Program-made: the position numbers and the translations under genes
The notes under the pieces: model-generated
The model's input: only the letters and a program-made list of their open reading frames with translations
Databases searched by the model: none
What the model was told of the DNA's origin: nothing
NCBI GenBank assembly: GCA_903864275.1
Contig: CAIPFE010000056.1
Coordinates: 62,001 to 126,000, forward strand
Length of the DNA stretch: 64,000 nt
From: an uncultured Mucilaginibacter sp.
Lineage (GTDB): Bacteria > Bacteroidota > Bacteroidia > Sphingobacteriales > Sphingobacteriaceae
Direction: 5' to 3'
Shown here: positions 16,710 to 24,843 of the stretch, one piece after another
How positions within the stretch are numbered: the first letter of the stretch is position 1
Layout: each line of letters opens with the position of its first letter

Positions 16710-19050
16710 TGTTGACAAACTGGGTTTTACCGAGGTAAAAGAACTAATAAAAGCGCATTGCCTGAGCGAAATGGGTCGGCAAATGGTCGACAAGATCCAG
16801 GTGATGGATAATTACGACAATATCCGCAAGTTTTTGAGCCAGGCCAATGAGTTTAAAAACATACTCGAAAACGACGCACCGCTACCTATCCATCATTTTT
16901 TTGATATAAAAACACTGGCTAATAAAGCAAAGATTGAGGGCATATTTTTGAGCGAAGAAGAGATTTACCAGGTGCAGGCGTCGCTGACAACAGTTTTTGC
17001 CGTAATTGCTTACTTTAACGAACGCGAGGGCCAATACCCGAGCCTTGAAGCACTATTTGAACACCTGCCGATTGAAAAATCCATTCTTAAAAAAATAGAT
17101 CTCATCATTGATCAAAAAGGCAAAATAAGGCCAAATGCATCGCGCGAATTACTGGATCTAACATCAGGCATTGCCAAAGCCGAACAGGAAGCCGGGAAAA
17201 AAATAGACCAAATATTTAAAAACGCCACAAGTAACGGCTGGACGGCAGATGGGTCGTTAACTGTCCGCGACGGCAGATTATGTATCCCCTTGCTGGCTGA
17301 AAACAAGCGTAAGCTAAAAGGTTTTATACATGATGAATCTTCATCCGGCCAAACAGTTTATATAGAACCGGAAGAAGTTTTTACCTTAAATAACAAGATT
17401 CGCGACCTGGAATTTGAGCGCAGGCGCGAAATTGTTAAAATATTAACTGTTTTAACCGATGATCTGAGGCCCTATGTGCCGCTCTTACTCTCTTATCATA
17501 ACTTGTTAACCAAGCTCGATTTTGTAAGGGCTAAAGCGCTTTTCGCCATTGACATCGAAGGTGAAATGCCCGAGGTGGTAAACGAAGCACGCCTTAAATT
17601 AACCAATGCCCGGCACCCGCTTTTGCTTTTAAATTTTAAGAAGGAGAAAAAGACCGTTGTGCCCTTAAATGTTCAGATAGACGACAGAACCAGGATCATC
17701 GTAGTGTCCGGGCCAAACGCCGGCGGGAAATCGGTTTGCATGAAAACGGTTGGGCTTTTGCAGATGATGGTACAGGCCGGTTTGCTGATCTCCGCATCGG
17801 AAGCAAGCGTTGTCGGGGTTTTCCGGCAGCTTTTTGTGGATATTGGCGACGATCAATCCATTGAAAGTGACTTGAGCACTTACAGCGCGCATCTTTCAAA
17901 AATGAAAACATTTGTGGAGCAGGCCAATGGTAAAACTTTAATCCTGATAGATGAATTTGGTACAGGTACCGATCCCCAGTTCGGCGGTCCAATTGCCGAA
18001 GCGGTGCTGGAATCATTGAACCATAAAAAGGTAAAAGGGATGGTGACCACCCATTATTCGAACCTTAAAATTTTTGCCAGTCACACTGAAGGGCTTGAGA
18101 ACGCATCCATGCTGTTTAATAATGTGGAGATGCAGCCGCTATATATGCTGGAGGTTGGAAAACCCGGCAGCTCTTACGCCTTTGAGATAGCCCAAAAAAT
18201 AGGCTTGCCGCAAAATGTGCTTAACCTGGCAAAGAACAAGGTAAGTGCCGGCCAAAAAAAGGTAGATACGTTGCTCGTGGACCTTGAAAGGGAGAAAAAA
18301 GAAATATTGGACACCAAAATAAAGCTGGAGAAACAGCAAAAGCACGTTAATGAATTGCTGGCCGAAAACGAGAAACTGAAAAGCTACCTCGACGAAAATA
18401 AAAGGGCGCTGATAAAAGACGCCAAAGATCAGGCAAAAAACATTATCTTAAATGCCAACAAACTGATTGAGAACACCATATCGGAAATAAAAAGCAGTAA
18501 TGCCGATAAAGAAACAACCCGTGCACTTCGTGAAAACTTAAATATTGAGCTGCAAAAAAACACGGTTAAACCCCCTGTAGCTAAAACATCGGCTTACGAC
18601 GAAGAGTTGAAGCCTGGCGATTGGGTTAAGCTCATCGACAGTGAAACCAGCGGGCAGGTGATAGAAGTAATAAAGGATAATGTAGTCATCGCCATAGGTG
18701 ATCTGCGGACGGTAGCTAAGAAAAAGCGGGTTGTAAAAGTTGCTAAATCAACCGTCCCGAAAGAAATTAGGAAAAACTACAGCAGCCATACCGGCGATAT
18801 AGCGAGTTTCAGTCCCGAAATTGATGTTAGGGGAATGCGGACAGAAGATGCGTTAAACAATATTGAGCGGTTATTCGACCGGGCAATTATGATGGGCTTT
18901 GGTAATTTAAAGATCATACACGGCAAAGGCGATGGTATATTGCGTAAAATGATAAGGCAATACCTGAAAAAATATGAACAGGTTGATCACATGGAAGACG
19001 AACATGCCGACCGGGGTGGCGATGGAATTACTTATGTGTATTTGAAATAA
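16690..19050 (+). CDS. mutS2: Endonuclease MutS2
   Basis: MutS2 in other bacteria suppresses recombination or rescues collided ribosomes. It lacks the mismatch-binding domain I of MutS. The 786-residue protein has the core/clamp helices (about 1-300), the ABC ATPase with Walker A GPNAGGKS (341-348), the Walker B segment TLILIDEFGTGTDP, a long charged coiled coil (about 515-625), a KOW-like connector, and a C-terminal Smr nuclease domain (about 710-786) with IDVRGMRTEDAL and IIHGKGDGILR. All motifs are intact. The start at 16690 lies inside the preceding lipoprotein gene. Confidence 0.95.
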   Translation: MLYPINSVDKLGFTEVKELIKAHCLSEMGRQMVDKIQVMDNYDNIRKFLSQANEFKNILENDAPLPIHHFFDIKTLANKAKIEGIFLSEEEIYQVQASLTTVFAVIAYFNEREGQYPSLEALFEHLPIEKSILKKIDLIIDQKGKIRPNASRELLDLTSGIAKAEQEAGKKIDQIFKNATSNGWTADGSLTVRDGRLCIPLLAENKRKLKGFIHDESSSGQTVYIEPEEVFTLNNKIRDLEFERRREIVKILTVLTDDLRPYVPLLLSYHNLLTKLDFVRAKALFAIDIEGEMPEVVNEARLKLTNARHPLLLLNFKKEKKTVVPLNVQIDDRTRIIVVSGPNAGGKSVCMKTVGLLQMMVQAGLLISASEASVVGVFRQLFVDIGDDQSIESDLSTYSAHLSKMKTFVEQANGKTLILIDEFGTGTDPQFGGPIAEAVLESLNHKKVKGMVTTHYSNLKIFASHTEGLENASMLFNNVEMQPLYMLEVGKPGSSYAFEIAQKIGLPQNVLNLAKNKVSAGQKKVDTLLVDLEREKKEILDTKIKLEKQQKHVNELLAENEKLKSYLDENKRALIKDAKDQAKNIILNANKLIENTISEIKSSNADKETTRALRENLNIELQKNTVKPPVAKTSAYDEELKPGDWVKLIDSETSGQVIEVIKDNVVIAIGDLRTVAKKKRVVKVAKSTVPKEIRKNYSSHTGDIASFSPEIDVRGMRTEDALNNIERLFDRAIMMGFGNLKIIHGKGDGILRKMIRQYLKKYEQVDHMEDEHADRGGDGITYVYLK

Positions 19051-19082
19051 GAATTATTATATTTATTGCGAAAACCTGAATT

Positions 19083-20162
19083 ATGTATCAAAAACGCATT
19101 TTGCTGACTGCGCTTATTTCATTAAGCCTTGCTTGTCGTGCACAAACAATTGTCCTTCACCCTCATGATGTCCATATTCATTATATGGGCCGTGTTGTGC
19201 TAAGGGACCAGGAAGCAGAGCTTTCGTGGTCATGTACGTCGCTGAGCATAAACTTTAAAGGTACCGGCGCTAAGGCGACCTTAAAGGATGAACATGGCGA
19301 TAATTACTTTAATGTGGTGGTTGATGATAAAGTTGTTTCGGTTATCCATCCCGATAGTGTTGAAAAGGTATATACCTTAGTAAGCGGCCTTAGCAACACC
19401 AATCACACCCTGTGCCTGTATAAACGCACGGAATGGGCAATGGGCAAAACCTGGTTTTACCAGTTCGAATTGGATAAAGACTCCCAAATATTACCGGTGC
19501 CACCCACTAAAAAACATAAGATCGAGTTTTTTGGCAATTCCATCACATGCGGGTATGCGGATGAAGACTCAACCGGCAAAGACCGGGGTACCAGCCCTTA
19601 CGAAAACGGTTATTTGAGCTATGCGGCGTTAATTGCGCGCCATTTCGATGCTGAATTTTATAATACTTCAAAAAGCGGTATAGGGATCACCGTCAGCTGG
19701 TTTCCGCTTATCATGCCCGAAATGTATAACAGGCTCGATCCGTCGGACGACCAAAGCATGTGGGACTTTAAGAATTACACGCCCGACCTGGTAGTAATCA
19801 ACTTATTTCAGAATGATTCGTGGATAGTAAAACTGCCTGATAATGAACAGTTCAAAGCACGGTTTGGCGCTAAGCCGCCAACCGACGAGCAACTGACAAA
19901 AGCCTACCGCAATTTCCTGAAAACCATCAGGGATACCTATCCCAAAGCCCAGATCATCTGTACGTTGGGCAGCATGGATGCCACAAAACAAGGTTCGCCA
20001 TGGCCCGGCTACATCGAAAAAGCGGCGACCAGCCTCGGCGACAAAAAGATATTTACTCATTTTATTCCCTACAAAAACACACCTGGCCACCCAAGCGTTA
20101 AAGAACAGCAGGCCATGGCCGATGATTTGACCGCCTTTATTGATCAGAATATTAAGTGGTGA
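19083..20162 (+). CDS. SGNH-hydrolase, carbohydrate esterase family 2-like
   Basis: This exported 359-residue protein has a signal peptide ending CRAQ. An N-terminal jelly-roll-like domain (about 25-140) precedes an SGNH/GDSL hydrolase domain (about 150-359). The nucleophile block is FFGNSITCGYAD (Ser about 152), the Asn block is VVINLFQND, and the C-terminal His lies in GHPSVKEQQAMA. This two-domain order is that of CE2 acetyl-xylan or other sugar deacetylases acting in the periplasm or outside the cell. No polysaccharide locus is nearby, so the substrate is open. It follows mutS2 by 32 bases. Confidence 0.82.
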   Translation: MYQKRILLTALISLSLACRAQTIVLHPHDVHIHYMGRVVLRDQEAELSWSCTSLSINFKGTGAKATLKDEHGDNYFNVVVDDKVVSVIHPDSVEKVYTLVSGLSNTNHTLCLYKRTEWAMGKTWFYQFELDKDSQILPVPPTKKHKIEFFGNSITCGYADEDSTGKDRGTSPYENGYLSYAALIARHFDAEFYNTSKSGIGITVSWFPLIMPEMYNRLDPSDDQSMWDFKNYTPDLVVINLFQNDSWIVKLPDNEQFKARFGAKPPTDEQLTKAYRNFLKTIRDTYPKAQIICTLGSMDATKQGSPWPGYIEKAATSLGDKKIFTHFIPYKNTPGHPSVKEQQAMADDLTAFIDQNIKW

Positions 20163-20167
20163 AGAAG

Positions 20168-20294
20168 TTCATTGTCCATAGTTCATGGTAGCTGCGTTTG
20201 GGGTTCATGGTAGCTGCCATTGAATTGTCAACTATCAAATGGGTAGACCCATCAACTTCCCGCCATGAACCATGAACTATGAACCATGAACTAA
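20168..20294. repeat. Word palindrome R6 (word CCATAGTTCATGG)
   Basis: The left arm (20168-20219) has TCCATAGTTCATGGTAGCTG and a second GTTCATGGTAGCTGCC. The right arm (20262-20294) has GCCATGAACCATGAACTATG plus one more GAACCATGAAC. A small inner hairpin TGGGTAGACCCA is at the centre. It lies between the esterase and scoA. Confidence 0.88.
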
Positions 20295-20327
20295 ATAACC
20301 TAATTTTACCCCCACCAATTATTAAGC

Positions 20328-21026
20328 ATGAACAAAGTTGTTAAGGACGCTGATGAGGCAATTTATGATATTGAAGATGGCATGACGCTGATGCTCGGCG
20401 GGTTTGGGTTATGCGGACTGCCCGAGAACTGCATTAGCGCGCTGGTGAGGAAAGGTGTAAAAGACCTGACCTGTATATCAAATAATGCCGGGGTTGATGA
20501 TTTTGGCATTGGCCTGATGCTCAAAAAACGGCAGGTTAAGAAGATGGTTGCTTCGTATGTAGGAGAGAACGCTGAATTTGAAAGGCAGCTTTTGAGCGGA
20601 GAGATGGAAGTTGAATTAATACCTCAGGGCACTCTTGCAACCCGTTGTATGGCAGCCGGTTATGGCATGCCAGCTATATTTACTCCGGCTGGTATCGGTA
20701 CGGAAGTAGCCATTGGCAAAGAAATAAGAAATTTTAACGGCAAGGATTATTTAATGGAAATGGCTTTTGAAGCAGACTTTGCCTTAGTAAAGGCGTGGAA
20801 AGGCGATACCATGGGAAATTTAGTTTTCCGTGCAACTGCACGCAATTTTAATCCGGTGATGGCAATGGCCGGAAAGGTTACTATCGCGGAAGTTGAAGAA
20901 TTGGTACAGCCAGGTGAGCTTGATCCCGATCATATTCATACGCCGGGAATATATGTCCATAGGATTTTCCAGGGTACTGATTATGAAAAACGGATAGAAA
21001 ACAAAACGCATAGAAAAAAGAAGTAA
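20328..21026 (+). CDS. scoA: Succinyl-CoA:3-ketoacid CoA transferase subunit A
   Basis: This is the alpha subunit of a class I CoA transferase, which moves CoA from succinyl-CoA to acetoacetate or a related 3-oxoacid in the cytoplasm. The 232-residue sequence contains the glycine-rich GGFGLCGLPENCI block and the SNNAG and PQGTLATRCMAAGYG blocks of SCOT-type alpha subunits. The beta subunit gene (21479) is separated from it by an inserted S23-type gene flanked by word-repeat arms, whereas these two genes are normally adjacent. The stop codon TAA touches the left repeat arm. Confidence 0.93.
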   Translation: MNKVVKDADEAIYDIEDGMTLMLGGFGLCGLPENCISALVRKGVKDLTCISNNAGVDDFGIGLMLKKRQVKKMVASYVGENAEFERQLLSGEMEVELIPQGTLATRCMAAGYGMPAIFTPAGIGTEVAIGKEIRNFNGKDYLMEMAFEADFALVKAWKGDTMGNLVFRATARNFNPVMAMAGKVTIAEVEELVQPGELDPDHIHTPGIYVHRIFQGTDYEKRIENKTHRKKK

Positions 21027-21062
21027 TTTGAAAATTTGAAGATGTGCTAATTTGAAAATTAA
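21027..21062. repeat. Left arm of word palindrome R8 (word TTTGAAAAT) flanking the S23-type gene
   Basis: TTTGAAAATTTGAAGATG and TAATTTGAAAATTAA follow the scoA stop directly. The complementary arm is at 21434-21476, on the other side of the S23-type gene. Confidence 0.88.
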
Positions 21063-21082
21063 AAACCCTAAATAGTTAAATC

Positions 21083-21430
21083 ATGAGAAACGACAGAGAA
21101 AACCTGATTGTCAATTTAACTTTTCAATTTGCCTTACAGATAATTGAATTTACCGAGGAATTAGAAGCAGTTAAAAAATATGTCATCGCAAAACAACTAA
21201 TTAAATCGGGCACTTCGATTGGCGCTAACGTTCGCGAAGCGCAAAACGCTGAAAGTAAAAATGATTTTGTCCATAAGCTAAAAATAGCTGCCAAGGAAGC
21301 GGATGAAACGGAATATTTTTTACTGCTCTGTCAATTCTCAAAAACCTATCCTTTTGATCAATCATTACTTGACAAATTACAGGTAATAGTTAAGGTTTTA
21401 TCTAAGATCATTTCCAGTTCAAAAGAATAA
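21083..21430 (+). CDS. Four-helix-bundle protein of the 23S rRNA intervening-sequence (S23) family
   Basis: The 115-residue, all-helical protein matches the S23 / bIVP four-helix-bundle family. Its marks are FAFALxIIxF-like helix 1 (FQFALQIIEFTEEL), the loop KQLIKSGTSIGANVREA, and helix 3 FVHKLKIAAKEADETEYFLLL. Relatives are encoded in intervening sequences of 23S rRNA, and the fold is that of Avd from diversity-generating retroelements. The biochemical role is unsettled, probably nucleic-acid binding. Here it lies between scoA and scoB and is bracketed by the two arms of a palindromic word repeat (21027-21062 and 21434-21476), the layout of a small mobile unit. Confidence 0.88.
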   Translation: MRNDRENLIVNLTFQFALQIIEFTEELEAVKKYVIAKQLIKSGTSIGANVREAQNAESKNDFVHKLKIAAKEADETEYFLLLCQFSKTYPFDQSLLDKLQVIVKVLSKIISSSKE

Positions 21431-21433
21431 TTT

Positions 21434-21476
21434 AATTCATTTTCAAATTTTCAACTTGCCAAATTTTCAAATTGAA
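21434..21476. repeat. Right arm of word palindrome R8 (word ATTTTCAAA)
   Basis: ATTCATTTTCAAATTTTCAA and CAAATTTTCAAATTG begin 3 bases after the S23-type stop and end 2 bases before the scoB ATG. They complement the left arm. Confidence 0.88.
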
Positions 21477-21478
21477 TC

Positions 21479-22135
21479 ATGTTAGATAAAGAGGGTATTG
21501 CAAAGCGAATTGCTAAAGAGATAAAAGACGGCTACTACGTTAACCTGGGCATTGGCATACCAACACTTGTAGCCAATTACATCCCTCATAACATTGATGT
21601 GGTATTGCAATCAGAAAACGGCATGCTTGGCATGGGGCCGTTCCCATTCGAGGGGGAAGAGGACGCAGATATAATAAATGCCGGTAAACAAACCATAACC
21701 ATGCTGCCGGGCGCCGCAATATTTGACTCGGCGATGAGCTTTGGGATGATTCGTGCCAAAAAAGTAAACCTCACCATACTTGGTGCTATGGAAGTATCGG
21801 AAAATGGCGATATAGCCAGCTGGAAGATCCCCGGTAAAATGGTGAAGGGAATGGGTGGCGCCATGGATTTGGTGGCATCGGCCGAAAATATCATCGTAGC
21901 TATGCAACATCAAAATAAACACGGCGAATCGAAATTACTACCAAAATGTCTCCTTCCATTAACCGGCATAAACTGCGTTAAAAAAATTGTAACTGAATTA
22001 GCTGTATTTGATGTGTTACCCGAAGGTGGTTTTAAACTTTTAGAGCGCGCGCCGGGCGTTAGCATTGAACAAATAAAAAATGCTACCGGCGGAAAGTTAA
22101 TTATCGAAGGCGACGTGCCGGAAATGATTCTTTAG
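21479..22135 (+). CDS. scoB: Succinyl-CoA:3-ketoacid CoA transferase subunit B
   Basis: This is the beta subunit of the class I CoA transferase. It contains the catalytic glutamate in the SENG motif (QSENGMLGMGP), preceded by VNLGIGIPTLVANY and followed by NAGKQTITMLPGAAIFDSA. At 218 residues it is complete. It needs ScoA (20328) as partner. The insertion between them carries its own repeats, so coupling of expression may be changed relative to the usual overlapping arrangement. The last repeat arm lies directly before its start codon. Confidence 0.93.
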   Translation: MLDKEGIAKRIAKEIKDGYYVNLGIGIPTLVANYIPHNIDVVLQSENGMLGMGPFPFEGEEDADIINAGKQTITMLPGAAIFDSAMSFGMIRAKKVNLTILGAMEVSENGDIASWKIPGKMVKGMGGAMDLVASAENIIVAMQHQNKHGESKLLPKCLLPLTGINCVKKIVTELAVFDVLPEGGFKLLERAPGVSIEQIKNATGGKLIIEGDVPEMIL

Positions 22136-22200
22136 TTCATAGTTGATGGTTCATAGTTTAAGGTAGCTGCAAGGCGGCTTTTTTGCTATGACCTATGAAC
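22134..22200. repeat. Word palindrome R9 (word GTTCATAG)
   Basis: TTAGTTCATAGTTGATGG and TTCATAGTTTAAGG are matched by CTATGACCTATGAAC on the right. The right arm contains the stop codon TAG (22193-22195) of the convergent uridine kinase gene, and the left arm abuts the scoB stop. Confidence 0.78.
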
Positions 22201-22834
22201 TCTTCAAAATCTTCTTCCTCAATTCCTGTGATATCTCCTTCGTTACACAAATAATATCCGCTGTCACATCTGTATTATTTATAACCACCTGGTCGCATTC
22301 ATCCCGGTAGGGTAACAGATATTCATTATATGCCGGTACCACGTGATTTATCCATTTATACATTACATCGTCGTGCGAGTAGCCGCGTTCAATAGCGTCG
22401 CGATTTATACGCCGTTGCAATGCTATACCGTCATCAGCCTCGATAAAAATCTTAAGGTCGAGTATAGAGGCTATTTTTTCAAAATGAAAGATAAATAGGC
22501 CTTCGACGATCATGATGGGCGCCGGTTTTATCTCGAGCGTTTTTGGCACAACGTCGGGGTTGTTGAAAGTGTATTCCTTTTTTTGGATGGTTTCGCCGTT
22601 CATCAAACTGGCAATATCTTCTTCAAATTGCCCGCGATCTATAGTTGCAGGAAGGTCGAAGTTATATAGCTTATTCTCCTCCTTGGTCATGTTGTGGGCA
22701 ACAGGGATATAATAATCATCCTGCGACACCAGGCAAACTTCGCCATGTGTAAAATGCTCCAGGAAACACTTTAAAAAAAAAGTTTTCCCCGAGCCGCTAC
22801 CACCGGCAATACCGATGACAAATGGTTTATTCAT
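22193..22834 (-). CDS. Uridine kinase family protein
   Basis: A 213-residue P-loop NTPase of the uridine kinase / phosphoribulokinase family. Walker A is GGSGSGKT (11-18); SQDDYY gives the catalytic Asp region, NFDLPATID and VEGLFIF follow, and a lid Arg cluster (LQRRINRDAIERGYS) is present. It would phosphorylate uridine or cytidine to the monophosphate in pyrimidine salvage, though relatives of this type occur that act on other substrates. The last residues Ser-Ser and the stop are encoded within repeat R9. The start overlaps the end of the LysM gene by 8 bases, so the two are co-transcribed. Confidence 0.87.
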   Translation of the reverse strand: MNKPFVIGIAGGSGSGKTFFLKCFLEHFTHGEVCLVSQDDYYIPVAHNMTKEENKLYNFDLPATIDRGQFEEDIASLMNGETIQKKEYTFNNPDVVPKTLEIKPAPIMIVEGLFIFHFEKIASILDLKIFIEADDGIALQRRINRDAIERGYSHDDVMYKWINHVVPAYNEYLLPYRDECDQVVINNTDVTADIICVTKEISQELRKKILKSS

Positions 22835-23882
22835 TCGGGCTGCCGTAGCTGATGCTTACATGAAAACGTTTATCCAGGGCGCCCAATGAGCTGGCAACAC
22901 TTTTTGTCATTATGATAATAACGTCCTTTGTTGCTTCAGTATCTGTAAAACTGCCTACCACTTTTGCAAATGTGGTACGGTTGGTCATGGTGTTGGTTAT
23001 CTTTATAACAGTCCCGATAGGGGCAGTACGGTGAAGCACCAGCTTTTTATTGGGGTCCAGGCCGGCCTCGTCCATCCAGGTGGCTACGCCTTTTTCATTT
23101 TTCTCATATAAACCATAACGGTTCGCATTTAAATGGTGGTCTAAACTGCTGCTATCTTTATTCGGCGATATTAATGCTGAATCATGCGCAACCGGGGCGC
23201 TTACGGGGCCTATTGCAGGTGCTTCTGGGGTAGCTTTTTCTCCTGACTTTACCATTAAAAGCTGCCCGGGCGCAAGCGTTGTCGTGGTTAAATTATTCAG
23301 CCGCGTAATATCATCAACCGTAGTATTGAAACGCTTGCTTATGGCATACAATGTTTCCCCGGCCGACACTTTGTATTGGGTTGGCGCTGTGTTATTATCC
23401 TGCACCGGCTGTTGCACTGCCTGGGCAGGTTGCTGCACCGCCTGCTCAGTAGACGTTTGGTCCTGTGCCTGCTCAGATTTGTCATTTATATGCTTGTATT
23501 TTTTTTCATCCTGGGCTTCTGCCGCTAACCTTGCTTTTTTTTCTTTTTTTGTTTCTTTAACGGCCTTATCTGATTTAGCAACTTTCTCCGGTGTTTCTTT
23601 TTCTTTGTGCGATTTTTTATAAGGCTCATTCGTCGGCACTTCAACAATAGCGCCTATAGATAGGGTCGCCTTTTTTTTGCCATTAAACTTCATTAACGCT
23701 TCAGGCTGAATATGGTAACGCCGGCCGATGGAATAATAGGTATCTTTTGCTTTAACTTTAAACAGGATCAATTTTTTGCCGTCACTGTTTTTTACACCAA
23801 CTGAATCAACTACAGGTTTTGCAAATAAAGATGTACATATTGCGAATAACGATATGGTAATTAATGGAATCTTAAATTTCAT
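22827..23882 (-). CDS. LysM-containing secreted protein with RlpA-like domain
   Basis: This 351-residue exported protein begins MKFKIPLITISLFAICTSLFA (signal peptide). LysM 1 is about 38-84 (YYSIGRRYHIQPEALMKFN) and LysM 2 about 167-210 (YKVSAGETLYAISKRFN). They are separated by a Lys/Glu- then Gln/Pro-rich linker. The C-terminal domain (about 255-345) looks like the double-psi beta-barrel of RlpA-type proteins (ITNTMTNRTTFAKVVGSF). It probably binds peptidoglycan in the periplasm. Lytic activity is not established and the usual catalytic Asp/His set was not verified. It overlaps the uridine kinase start. Confidence 0.83.
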   Translation of the reverse strand: MKFKIPLITISLFAICTSLFAKPVVDSVGVKNSDGKKLILFKVKAKDTYYSIGRRYHIQPEALMKFNGKKKATLSIGAIVEVPTNEPYKKSHKEKETPEKVAKSDKAVKETKKEKKARLAAEAQDEKKYKHINDKSEQAQDQTSTEQAVQQPAQAVQQPVQDNNTAPTQYKVSAGETLYAISKRFNTTVDDITRLNNLTTTTLAPGQLLMVKSGEKATPEAPAIGPVSAPVAHDSALISPNKDSSSLDHHLNANRYGLYEKNEKGVATWMDEAGLDPNKKLVLHRTAPIGTVIKITNTMTNRTTFAKVVGSFTDTEATKDVIIIMTKSVASSLGALDKRFHVSISYGSPNE

Positions 23883-23903
23883 AATAGACTTTAGTTCAAT
23901 AAT

Positions 23904-24662
23904 TTAGAAAGTTAAAACTTTCAACTCCGACTTATTTTTTATATAAACCAAACGGTTTTTATGCATTATAAACGCCTCCGGCTGGATTTTTTGTATCTCC
24001 TGGTTTAATAAATCTTCATAAACCTTGTTAACGCCATCCATTATAAAAAGTGACTGCGTTAACTGCCCCCCCTTTAGCGCGTGCAAAGATACAATTCTGA
24101 AATTATTGTATTCAAGGTAATGTATCATATTTCCAAAAGCGTGCACAGGCCACAGCCCGGGGGCTAAAAACTCCGGCGGTTTTACCTCCGGCAACACAAT
24201 ACTATTCTCTAACCTTTTGTAAACAGACGGCTCATAGATGCGGGTTGTTGCACCGGTTTTAATATCGGCTAAAAATAATTTCCGGGGTTGTATGCGGGCG
24301 TCATACAAAACAGGTCCGTTTATAGATAAATGGTCGAAGGAATACGCGAAATCACTCCAGAGTGTTTTTCCGGTGAGCGCATCTACTGCAAGCAGACCCT
24401 TATGGACCGGCCCCGTCTCCGACTGGTAAAAGTGTAATAGTAGTACACCGTCGAATGCCGCTTCGATACCGGTGAACCAGCGTTCGTCAGTACTAAGGTC
24501 TTTAAAAAGCACTTCCCCGTTTAAAAGGTTAATAGCCCCGAAATAAACTTTTTTCTCGTCGCTGTTTCTTACTTCAACAAAAATAGTTTCGGTTATTTCA
24601 TCGATCTCCATCCGCCAGATTGGGCCTTCGAATTGCTCGCTTATGTTGGGCAACATGGTCAT
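23904..24662 (-). CDS. Hypothetical beta-rich protein, DUF4905-like
   Basis: I recognise this 252-residue protein only as resembling the DUF4905 family of Bacteroidota, with moderate certainty. It has no signal peptide. Repeating blades such as IWRMEIDEITETIFVEVR, VLLLHFYQ, LLAVDALTGKTLWSDF and FRIVSLHALKGGQL suggest a PQQ-like or beta-propeller fold that would normally be part of a larger wheel. It precedes the LysM gene by 21 bases on the same strand, so a shared transcript with the LysM and uridine kinase genes is likely. No catalytic motif was seen. Confidence 0.55.
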   Translation of the reverse strand: MTMLPNISEQFEGPIWRMEIDEITETIFVEVRNSDEKKVYFGAINLLNGEVLFKDLSTDERWFTGIEAAFDGVLLLHFYQSETGPVHKGLLAVDALTGKTLWSDFAYSFDHLSINGPVLYDARIQPRKLFLADIKTGATTRIYEPSVYKRLENSIVLPEVKPPEFLAPGLWPVHAFGNMIHYLEYNNFRIVSLHALKGGQLTQSLFIMDGVNKVYEDLLNQEIQKIQPEAFIMHKNRLVYIKNKSELKVLTF

Positions 24663-24681
24663 GCCTGTAAATATGGGGTTA

Positions 24682-24787
24682 ATTTCGGATTTGTTTGAAT
24701 GCGGATTGCGGAATGCCGATTGCGGAATTGAAGAAAATTGGGATTTAGATCCGAAGGACTCCTTTGGAGAATTTCGATTTCGGATTT
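24682..24787. repeat. Word palindrome R10 (words ATTTCGGATTT, GCGGATTGCGGAAT)
   Basis: AATTTCGGATTT at the left is matched by GAATTTCGATTTCGGATTT at the right, in partly direct and partly inverted order. Tandem GCGGATTGCGGAATGCCG words follow the left end. The centre holds the near-perfect hairpin TCCGAAGGACTCCTTTGGA (24750-24768). Confidence 0.65.
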
Positions 24788-24802
24788 AAGTATGATGGTT
24801 TT

Positions 24803-24840
24803 AAAATCCTGCAAGTCCCTTAATCCCGCAAATCCTGGTC
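24803..24840. repeat. Half word element R10b (word AAATCCTG)
   Basis: AAATCCTGCAAGTCCCTTAA and TCCCGCAAATCCTGG are direct degenerate copies of AATCCTGCAA. They lie just after the ABC transporter stop, with no opposite arm. Confidence 0.6.
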
Positions 24841-24843
24841 CGT

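Noticed and set aside
24748-24770. TCCGAAGGACTCCTTTGGA as a transcription terminator
   Set aside because: No T tract follows on either strand. It is better read as the centre of a repeat.
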